Source: Spirogloea muscicola | Taxonomy: Eukaryota; Streptophyta; Zygnematophyceae; Spirogloeales; Spirogloeaceae | Direction of reading: 5' to 3' | DNA: 18,736 nt | Assembly: GCA_009602725.1 (NCBI GenBank) | Contig: WELB01000127.1 | Location: forward strand, 59,895-78,630 | Part shown: positions 10,370 through 18,736 of the stretch, in pieces | How positions within the stretch are numbered: position 1 is the first letter of the stretch | Layout of the letters: every line of letters starts with the position of its first letter | The notes under the pieces: model-generated | What the model was told of the DNA's origin: nothing | Databases searched by the model: none | The model's input: the letters and a program-made list of their open reading frames with translations, nothing else | Program-made: the position numbers and the translations under genes

Positions 10370-11037
10370 GGCCGCCGCCTTCGGAGGAATGGGATCCCGC
10401 AGGGGAGCGCAGCACCGGGCTCGCCGCGTGGTCGGCGGCGGCGGCGGCTGCGGCAGCGGCGCGGCGGGCGCAGTCGGAGGCGGGCGCAGCGGCAGTCCAG
10501 AGGCTGCACCCGGAAGTTGTGTCGTGCAGGCGCAGGCTGGCAGCCCCCCGCACTCCTCACTCCCTCCCTCCCTCCTCCCTCCCTCCTCCCTCCCTCCTCC
10601 CCTCCCTCCTGCCGTGCCGTCGCCGCCAAGCCAGAGGCCAGGCGGACTGCCGGTCAACCACCGGTGCGGCCACGCGGCGAGCTCTCCGGGCGCACTTCGG
10701 TCAGCGCTTGTCAACGGCTGGCGTGTTCGGGACATCGTCAGCGTCAGCGTCGGCTCATCCTCCCCCGCACGCCGTCAGATGGCGGTCCAGCATCCGCCCG
10801 CTCGTGGCCGTCGGATGCCGCAAGGGTTTAATCGCCCCCAGGGGCTGCTGGGGTTTCAGTGGCCAGAGCCATCGCCCGTCCTCCGCCCGTGCCTCTCGCC
10901 GCCTTCTCCGCCGCGCTCTCCGCCGCCGCCGCCGCCTCCGACGCCGCCGTCACGCCGGAGCTTCCCGCGGCCACGGAGCGCCAGAGGCCCGAGTCCGTGC
11001 CCGGCTCCCGCCCGCAGCGCCCTCCGCAGCCGCCACC
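10370..11037. promoter_or_regulatory. Shared divergent promoter region, vWA gene and RPS13
   Basis: The 668 bp between the divergent start codons of the vWA gene and RPS13 are GC-rich, with a long polypyrimidine tract at 10560-10610. At about 10823-10831 the sequence AGGGTTTA reads TAAACCCT on the other strand, close to the plant telo-box (AAACCCTAA) found upstream of many ribosomal-protein genes. I see no clear TATA box. Open frames crossing this region on both strands are by-products of GC richness. Confidence 0.55.
10560..10610. repeat. 51-bp polypyrimidine (CCT/CCCT)n tract
   Basis: An unbroken run of 51 pyrimidines on the plus strand is built from TCCC and TCC units. The opposite strand is a GGA/GGGA run with many closely spaced G tracts. 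It lies about 190 bp upstream of the vWA start codon and could form a G-quadruplex or triplex. Confidence 0.85.
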
Positions 11038-12454
<1,417 letters not shown>

Positions 12455-13354
12455 AGGAGCCTGTGCTTCTCCTAATCACCACATAAGAAAAGCTCCACTT
12501 GAGGGGCAGAGGTTGATTGTGGTATGCTGCTGAGTTAGCAGATGGACCGTGGCACTTTCACTGAGTTTGCAGAGACCGCTGGTACAGGCAAGAGGTCACC
12601 CACCGCATGCCTTACTCTGTGTGTCATATACTGACAGGGAGATGCGCCCAGCGCAAGCAGGCCAGTTGGCCAGCGTCAGTGTATGGGCTTTGTATGTAGA
12701 CGCAGCTGTAAAGGAGTTCCGTTGCATGCATGCAGACCCTTGGTTTGAAAGTGGCGTCCGGCAACAGCCATGCAGTTCCATGTCAAGCATGTCATCTTGT
12801 CAGACGCGCCTTGGAGGTCGGTTTGCGAGCCTGAAATGAAGTGGCAGCAAGCCTGTAGGAGCTTGTCATTGTTGAGCCTGTGGGGCAGCGACAGACTTCT
12901 AGACAGTGTGGTGAGTAGGTCTGCAGCTGACAGGCTGCAGGCTGGCATCGAGTGCCTGGGAAAAACCTGATGCCAAAGAGAAAGACGCGCTGGGCCGGCG
13001 AGCAACCAATGGAGGCTGCTGGAAACTGCACTATTGAATACAGTTGTAGAACTGGCAAGGTTCTGCATGTGGTGGCTCGCGTGGGGTGGCTTGATCAACT
13101 AGCCCATGTAGGGAAAGCGTGGTTGCAGTGAGTGGTGTGCGGAGTCGGCGCTGCATCGTCAATCACGTCTCGCTGGCTCCATGGCAAAATCACAGGTCGG
13201 CTTGTGCGATTGGCAGCTGTGGGATCATGCTGTGAGCACCTCAGCGGTGCGGCCTGCGATTGCAGCAGCTGCTGTCCTGCAGCGGCGGCTGCAGTAGAGC
13301 GGCGGCGGAAGCCCCGGATTGGTGGCCCGCAGAGGGTGGCGCTCCCAGTGCGCG
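12455..13354. other. Convergent intergenic region between RPS13 and the small membrane-protein gene
   Basis: These 900 bp hold the RPS13 3' UTR (TGTAA at 12707-12711) and presumably the 3' UTR of the minus-strand gene at 13355. Open frames such as minus 12676-13098 show no recognisable domain and no splice-linked extension. I see no RNA gene or mobile element. Confidence 0.5.
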
Positions 13355-13639
13355 TCAGGGCTCGACGGCGTTATTGACGAAGGCGTAGGCCGAGAGGCAG
13401 GCGGCGAGCGCCACCAGCAGGCAGGCGAAGCAGCAGCACGAGAGGCCGGCCACGCCGACGTCGCAGAGGAAGAGCAGCAGCCCCACCGCCGCGCGCCAGA
13501 GCGACATGGGCGCCGCCGCCGCCGCGGCGGCGGCACGGAGGCCGGGGGGCGCTGCTGCGGACTCGAGCCGGGCGACGTGAGGGGGAGACTCGTTGCAGTA
13601 GAGGGCGATGGCTGTGATCGGCCTGCCCAGAGGAAGCAT
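13355..13639 (-). CDS. Small Ala/Cys-rich predicted membrane protein (tentative)
   Basis: A single open frame of 94 residues on the minus strand; I do not recognise the family. Residues 1-26 (RPITAIALYCNESPPHV and neighbours) are non-repetitive and look protein-like. An Ala-rich linker spans ~28-43. A long hydrophobic stretch, residues ~47-89, is enough for two membrane helices around an Asp at 60 and contains a CCC triplet at 68-70. The tail is short (NNAVEP). A splice acceptor (CTGGGCAG) just inside the frame raises the possibility that this is the last exon of a gene beginning further right, for example at a poly-Ala frame near 13860. It is divergent from TAF11. Coding status is uncertain; GC-rich DNA can leave such frames by chance. 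Confidence 0.38.
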   Translation of the reverse strand: MLPLGRPITAIALYCNESPPHVARLESAAAPPGLRAAAAAAAAPMSLWRAAVGLLLFLCDVGVAGLSCCCFACLLVALAACLSAYAFVNNAVEP

Positions 13640-14060
13640 GAACTAAACACGAAGGGGCCAGAAATGCGCTGAAGCGCACAGCGATTGTAGTGGCCACTGG
13701 GCGCTCAGTATTCCTATCTGAGCAGCCGCAGGTCAGAGAAGCAGCTCAGTACCACTGCAGCCCATTCCTGGCCGTGTCCCCGACGCCGGCGGCTGCCTCT
13801 GCCTCTGGCGGCCGCGCCTTGCGGCGGCGGCGGCCGCGGCGGCGGCGGCGGCGGCGGCGGCCATCGCTGAAGAGAGGCTCTTGCAACGCCCGCGCCCATC
13901 TTGCTTTTGACGATGATAAAAACAATTAAACAAATAAATAAATATGATGATAGCCTTTCCTGTCACATTGATGGCAGGGCTTCTTCACTTTCAGTGTCTC
14001 TTATGTGAGAAGGATGCTATTTGTGCCTACTCCGTGGCCCGGTGTTGCCGGATATCAAAG
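13640..14060. promoter_or_regulatory. Divergent upstream region between membrane-protein gene and TAF11
   Basis: This region begins GC-rich, with a (CGG)n run at 13821-13860, then turns sharply AT-rich at about 13905-13950 (AAAACAATTAAACAAATAAA). It probably holds the 5' UTRs and promoters of the two flanking genes. A plus-strand frame from the ATG at 13944 continues into TAF11 but encodes a hydrophobic segment unlike any TAF11 N-terminus, so I do not treat it as coding. Confidence 0.4.
13821..13860. repeat. (CGG)n trinucleotide microsatellite
   Basis: About 13 CGG units with one CCG interruption lie upstream of both flanking genes. Read on the minus strand they give poly-Ala after an ATG near 13862, which I consider non-coding or at most part of an unconfirmed first exon. 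Confidence 0.75.
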
Positions 14061-14061
14061 N
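14061..14061. other. Ambiguous base or assembly gap
   Basis: The only non-ACGT symbol in the window. It lies at an abrupt change from mixed-composition sequence ending GATATCAAAG to GC-rich coding sequence starting GCGGCGACC, as expected at a contig join or an unread GC-rich stretch. The start of TAF11 may be missing here. Confidence 0.85.
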
Positions 14062-15064
14062 GCGGCGACCACGGCGGCGCGCCGCCGGAGGGCCCGGCGG
14101 CGGCGGCGGCGGCGGAGGACGGCGACGAGGGCGAGCAGCTGGACGCGGAGGAGCTGCACAAGGTCCAGACCATGGACCCGGCGCGCATGCAGTAAGACCC
14201 GCCCGCTCCTCCCGACGCCCCAGTCCCATATCAGCGTGGCTCGCTGCCTGAAAACTTCAAGACCCAAAACCACGTCTCGCAGCCATCAAATTTAGCTTTG
14301 CTGTGCTGCGGAGCCGACAGCCGGCCGCGGCGCTCAGCCTCCTCACGCTTGCCGCGAGGCGCCGCGGCGGTCCACAGGGCGGTGCTGTCCAAGTTCACGC
14401 CCGAGCAGATGAATCGGTACGAGTGCTTCCGGCGGTCCGGATTCCAGCGCGCCAACATGAAGCGGGTGAGGGCCGCGCTTCTTACCTCGATGACGCCGCC
14501 CAGCTCTGCAGCTTCACTGTGCACAGAGGAATGCATGATGTGTCAGGTATCGTAAATAGCACATTTGGATGAGGCAGCTGCAGCCTTCCTTTCGACAAGC
14601 TCGCTGACGTGCTGCTTGCATGTGATCACACCTGGTGCTGCAGCTGGTGCAGGCTGTCGCCGGAACCAATGTCAACCTCCAGGTTGCAATTGTTATGTCT
14701 GGCATTGCGAAGATGTTTGTGGGCGAGCTGGTGGAGACAGGTCAGAGCCTCCAATATGGCACATACATTGCCCTGACGCTGTAACGCGGTTCTGCCATTC
14801 CGTCTTTTGAGGATACTGTGATCGTGAGCCACATTGAATGACTTATCCAGCCATCCGCTTCTCTGTATCCCAGATGCGATAAATTTCTCAATTCCTTACC
14901 CGCTTCTTGCATTGTTTGCTTCTTGAGCTGACGCAGGGCGCATTGTGATGAGTGAGAGAGGCGAGTCAGGCCCCATACGGCCTTGCCACATACGGGAAGC
15001 ATACCGCAGGCTGCGGTGCAGTGGCAAGATGCCAGCCCGGGGGAGGCCCTTCCTGTTCCACTAG
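14061..15064 (+). CDS. TAF11: Transcription initiation factor TFIID subunit 11 (TAF11), 5' end unresolved
   Basis: TAF11 pairs with TAF13 through a histone fold inside TFIID and supports RNA polymerase II preinitiation-complex assembly in the nucleus. Exons: up to 14191, 14378-14465, 14644-14740 and 14937-15064. The first exon encodes an acidic, Ala-rich segment (GDEGEQLDAEELHKVQ) typical of TAF11 N-termini. The conserved core then runs FTPEQMNRYECFRRSGFQRA, VAIVMSGIAKMFVGELVET and SGPIRPCHIREAYRRL, ending KMPARGRPFLFH. All three junctions are in phase. Position 14061 is an N, and no plausible Met lies between it and the core except ATG 14172, which has a strong context and would give a 110-residue short form. 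The acidic stretch upstream argues that the real start lies before the N or within a collapsed gap. Core call is certain; the start is not. Confidence 0.92.
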
Positions 15065-15607
15065 TTCTCAAATCGATTTCCTCTGCTTATCAAAGTAACC
15101 ATGAAAATGCTGACAGGAGCCCAAGTCATTAAGGTCTGGCTAAATCCACATATTGAAGAGGTGAACATTTACACATATCTGTCGGAGCTGCCAATTTCAC
15201 ATCTTATTAGCTTAGTCTTGCTACTGGGGGTCCTTCTTGCAAGTAGGAATATGTGCAGAAATTGGCAGGTCTACACATGCATGCCACACAGCCTCAATCG
15301 TACACATGATGGCTGCTATGGAAGATTCTGTTCAGCTCCAACACACGATTCCACTTCTAACGGGGTGCCTGGGCTGTGTGCTCCAGGTCCGCAAGTCAGC
15401 CTGCCTAGTGGGCAACAGCTTTCCTACCAAATGGAGCAGATTAAACTACTGCCCAGAATTGCCCAAGCTATTGAGGACCACATTAAGGGCAAACCCGTGA
15501 GCAAACAGCACAATTTGCTTAAGAGTAGAGAGAGCCTGCAAATTACTGAAATTTGTTTCCGGGATATGCAAGCGAGGGTGTCGTGACATCAGTTGATGGG
15601 AACATAT

Positions 15608-15612
15608 TTACA
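15608..15612 (-). terminator. TGTAA polyadenylation signal candidate for the UVR-ApaG gene
   Basis: TTACA on the plus strand reads TGTAA on the minus strand, about 110 bp past the UVR-ApaG stop at 15720. Spacing fits a normal algal 3' UTR. Confidence 0.45.
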
Positions 15613-15654
15613 CCACTTGTTGTGCAGCCTGCCTGTTTCTTGTGTAGGCTAGTT

Positions 15655-15659
15655 TGTAA
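15655..15659 (+). terminator. TGTAA polyadenylation signal candidate for TAF11
   Basis: The first plus-strand TGTAA seen after the TAF11 stop, about 590 bp downstream. If it is used, the TAF11 3' UTR crosses the opposing gene's poly(A) signal. The long distance keeps confidence low. Confidence 0.3.
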
Positions 15660-15719
15660 CATATCTGACCTACTGAAAGAGACTGTGGACAGAAGCTAGA
15701 GCATGGCCTTGTGAGGAGC

Positions 15720-18049
15720 TCATTCTGGATGGTCGTCGCTGTCGATCGAGAGAGCAAATGTTCCCACTTTCACCAGAAAAGGGTCAGAGAGGCTGTCATT
15801 GATGTATACCATCTCATATTCTCCACTCTGTGATCAGGCAAAACGAAAGCTGCCAAATCGGTGAGAGGATGCGGCAGCTGACCAATGAGTGGCATGTGTC
15901 AGCATTTCTTGGCAGTGTTTTACATTGAAATAAAGATGGCATCACGACCCCAGATTTCAGAGCAGGCAGCGCCATTAGGGCATGGCTTGCGCCGCAAATG
16001 CTTGCTGCATCTATAACTTGATGTTATCACAGATGGGCCATGTCATCACTACACAGCATGTCCTCATCCTTGATATCCCACATCTACTTGTCAAAGTGTT
16101 GTGAGCAGCTCACTAGGTCGTAGCAGAGCTGGACCTACCATTGTGCCAGATGCTGTACGCAGTGGGCATGCAGATGTGTACTCAAAGCTGCTGCCAGGTG
16201 GCAATATAGGTTGCTCTCCAATAACTCCAGGTCCTCTAAAATATGGTCACATTGGAAAGGTCGAGTTAGCTCACGCAAGGCAACAAGCTTATGAATCTCA
16301 TCAGCTCACACAAGGCAACAAGCTCATGCAAGACATATGCTGATTGTAATACATTGTAGCTGCTTAGTGCCTCTGCCTTGAAAAGGCTACAGAAACTGCA
16401 GAGCACGCCTCGTTGCAGCGAGGTTATTACTGGTGATCAAAGTAAGGCCCTGAGACGCTAGATCATACCTGACCTCTTCCGTATGACCAGTGGCATCAGC
16501 GATTATCCAGTGCCGATTGATGAGCTGTACAGTAGTGCTGCCCTCGTTGCTGATGCGGATGCGGTATGCAAAGAAGAACTGCTGCCGCGAAGGTTGGCTG
16601 CGGTCTTTCACATATACACTTCTCACCCTGACTCGTACTCCCTGCAGAGGGCACCAAACAGTGCAAGCAGCAATCAGCATGAGAAACCCAGAGACACGAA
16701 GAATTAGACTACTCAGGAGACAATGTGTTATTTGAGCTAAAATGTGCTCATTGCTGGTGTGTTGGATGACACCTGGAAACACAAGCTCACAATCAGCCAT
16801 GCGCTCAGCTGGCAGCTGTTGGAGAAACTCCTGGTAAGGTTGGAAGTAACAGTAGGGTACTTCACCTGAGTTGTGCAGTCGCTGCAGGATTTGAGCTCAC
16901 TTTCCTCAATCAAGGCATCAGCATGAAGTGGAGCTAAGCGCTTCAACTCATCTCTGCACATGGCCGCCTCCTGCTTGCAAGATTCACCACTCAAAGCGTG
17001 ACAGACGTTAATGCTCCACATCTGGTAACCCTTGCCATTGCTGAGTAGGCAAGAGCTGTCCTCAAGGGCATGGCAGGGATGCAATTTAAGTGAAGGAAAG
17101 CGATGCTGGCTGGGTTTTGAGAAAGTGTCTTCATCTAGAAGAAATAACTGCTACATCAGGCAGGCTGCAGCAGCAAATAGATGCCTAGAGCGCGTGGAAG
17201 AACCACGCTCAATGTCAGCTCCTTGCCACTGGATCCTCATTAGCTGGTCCTAATAGCTGGTCATATAACCTGCTCTTCGCTAAGTACCTACAGCAAGAGA
17301 AAGTGGGAACCAACCTCGTACTTCTCCTCGGCAATGGCTGCATGCAGCATCTTCTTCACAAGCAGAAGAGGGTCATGCTCCTCCAAGGACTTCATGACAT
17401 CTCTGATCTTTGCTGCCTCCGTGTAGTTCTGCCAAGTGTGACAATCAGCTGTCACAATTGGGTCACTGGCTGCAAGCTCCACATTGTGAGCTGGACATCG
17501 TTGGACAGAAAGGGCTGATGGGTTCTGCTCCCGAACACCACGTAAGCTGGCCTACTAGCACCCGGGACAGTACAGGATACAATGCATTACTGGCAAGCCT
17601 TCACAAGCAACCCATTGTCAGGCTGTGGCAAAGCGAGGCCAGGCTCTGCTAGGCCTCAGCTTGCACAGGCAAGAGGAGCCGGAGAAGACGTCCACCTCCA
17701 GCAGTGTTGCGTCCCTGAGCTGTTCCTGCAACCTCTTCAGCGTCGCGCTCGCAGAGAGGCTGACCGCCTCATCGCCATCAGAGGCGCCCCCGGTGAGCCC
17801 GTGCTTGGCCACAGTGCGCCTCCTGCCGTCGCTGCCTCCCTCCAGCTCGGCGCAGCAGGCCCCGGCGCGCCGCTTCGCAGCGGCGCTCGGGGCCGGCAGC
17901 CGCTTCGGGCGCCACGAGGCCCTCACCCGGGCCTCCGCTGGCCGAGGCGCCAGGCTCCGGCCAGCCCGAGGCCCGCCGGCCTGCCGCCAGAGGGGCGCCT
18001 CGGAGGCTCCATTTAGGGTCGCCAGCGCCCGCGCCGCTGCGGACGCCAT
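15720..18049 (-). CDS. UVR-motif plus ApaG-domain protein, predicted plastid
   Basis: Six minus-strand exons in one frame, 316 residues: 18049-17696, 17428-17315, 16970-16866, 16641-16469, 16235-16139 and 15827-15720. Residues 1 to ~75 are rich in Ala, Arg and Ser with almost no acidic residues until ~68, like a chloroplast transit peptide. Residues ~105-170 hold two UVR-type helical hairpins: [20 protein letters not shown], then AEEKYE spliced to [15 protein letters not shown] motifs mediate protein contacts in UvrB/UvrC, Clp adaptors and EXECUTER proteins. Residues ~192-310 form a full ApaG (DUF525) domain: [36 protein letters not shown], the signature GPGVIGEQP (250-258), then FEYTSACPL and SGEYEMVY. 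ApaG folds as a fibronectin-III-like sandwich also present in SKIP16, FBXO3 and PDIP2. No F-box or YccV domain is visible. The start is the first ATG ahead of the transit-like region. Domains are firm; the role (adaptor or binding protein in the plastid) is inferred. Confidence 0.92.
16268..16328. repeat. Imperfect direct repeat, ~26-bp unit, 35-bp spacing
   Basis: Units at 16268-16293 and 16303-16328, both starting AGCTCAC and containing CAAGGCAACAAGCT, differ at two positions. They lie in intron 4 of the UVR-ApaG gene. I see no further copies and no function. Confidence 0.75.
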
Positions 18050-18736
18050 GCCGCGCCGCCTCGCAGCGAGGAGCTCGTGCGGCGCCGAGAGCGAGCGCCG
18101 AATGCCGCCGATAGCGGCAGTGGCGGAGACGGCGTCGCTCGCCGGCGGCCACGCCGCAGAGCCTACGGCAGCCGAGGCCGCCGGCGGCAGGCGGAGGTCC
18201 CCTCGGCGAGCCGCGCACGGCGCCGGTAGACGCGGCGCGCGGCGGGGGCGGGGCCGCGGAGGACGACGCTGCCGCGAGGTTAGCGGCAATAAGAAGATGG
18301 TGCGGCTGCTGATATCAGAAGGGCGGCTGGGAAAGCCAGCCAGGTGCATACGGGGGGTGTTCATAGCTATAAGAGCCATCAAGTAAAAGCACTTCCAGAT
18401 TGACAAGAAAGCGCGGCCAGATTGACTGGTGGCTGGGACAGCCCAAAGGAATGGACAAGGTCTAAAGAAGCCGGAGTATGAAGGGTGGGGTTGATGTGGT
18501 GGTGTCGGCTAAGGGGTAGTGCGCCCCGCGGAATGAGAAGCTCTCGCAGGAAGGAAATGCGTGTATATTAAGAGATGGGGAGGCCATGTGTGGCCAAGTA
18601 CAAAGGCAAGCACATTGGACAAATGTACGTCACCTGCTGCTAAGCTGACCCGCTCAGTAACCACGAGTCAGCACATAGAGGTCGCTAGCTGACGCTCGAA
18701 TACCGGACGGCAATTGACTAGCTCTTGTGCCAGCAG
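18050..18736. promoter_or_regulatory. Upstream region of the UVR-ApaG gene and right edge
   Basis: From 18050 to about 18300 the sequence is very GC-rich and open on both strands, and it probably carries the promoter and 5' UTR of the UVR-ApaG gene. In-frame ATGs further upstream (for example 18406) would add a long Arg/Pro-rich stretch with no transit-peptide or domain support. From about 18400 to the edge the sequence is of mixed composition, with no gene, repeat or RNA that I can recognise. Confidence 0.4.

Larger units (their letters stand above)
15065..15719. other. Convergent intergenic region between TAF11 and the UVR-ApaG gene
   Basis: These 655 bp separate facing stop codons. The only plus-strand TGTAA I find after TAF11 is at 15655-15659, and a minus-strand TGTAA (plus TTACA 15608-15612) follows the UVR-ApaG stop by about 110 bp. 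The two 3' UTRs may therefore overlap. A 161-codon plus-strand frame (15101-15586) has no recognisable domain and AT-rich, non-coding-like composition. Confidence 0.5.

Noticed and set aside
12676-13098. 140-codon minus-strand open frame between RPS13 and the membrane protein
   Set aside because: No domain, composition not coding-like, and it overlaps the likely RPS13 3' UTR.
15101-15586. 161-codon plus-strand open frame after TAF11
   Set aside because: No recognisable domain, AT-rich composition unlike the neighbouring exons, no splice-linked extension, and it lies in a convergent 3' region.
17625-18386. 253-codon plus-strand open frame
   Set aside because: Antisense mirror of UVR-ApaG exon 1 and its GC-rich upstream region; no domain found.

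Overview
This is nuclear DNA from an intron-rich eukaryote, most likely a chlorophyte green alga, and I would guess Trebouxiophyceae (class inferred, species not identified). The reasons are: every gene is split by GT-AG introns of about 80-600 bp; coding DNA is GC-rich with GCC/CGG runs; TGTAA, the chlorophyte polyadenylation motif, lies downstream of several genes; and one gene predicts a plant-type plastid transit peptide on a UVR-ApaG protein. There is no bacterial, organellar, viral or transposon signature.

I joined exons by hand so that reading frame and homology carry through each splice. This gives seven genes in strictly alternating orientation: (1) minus, 1709 to the left edge, an MFSD12-like MFS transporter cut off by the window; (2) plus, 2154-4242, pirin; (3) minus, 10369-5157, a 15-exon gene for a ~1063-residue protein with an N-terminal von Willebrand A domain and a long unrecognised remainder; (4) plus, 11038-12454, ribosomal protein uS15/RPS13, with a 34-bp last exon that is easily missed; (5) minus, 13639-13355, a tentative small Cys/Ala-rich membrane protein; (6) plus, about 14061-15064, TFIID subunit TAF11, whose 5' end is spoiled by an ambiguous base at 14061; (7) minus, 18049-15720, a plastid-type UVR plus ApaG protein.

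The gene pairs 1/2, 3/4 and 5/6 are divergent and share GC-rich upstream regions carrying (GCC)n, (CCT)n or (CGG)n tracts. The pairs 2/3, 4/5 and 6/7 are convergent, with less GC-rich 0.65-0.9 kb tail regions that hold the candidate poly(A) signals. The products (transport, metal-dependent cupin, unknown vWA protein, ribosome, general transcription, plastid protein) do not form a pathway. I see housekeeping genes and no dedicated multi-gene system. The least characterised item is the vWA protein; the most instructive details are the hidden RPS13 exon and the domain make-up of the UVR-ApaG gene.
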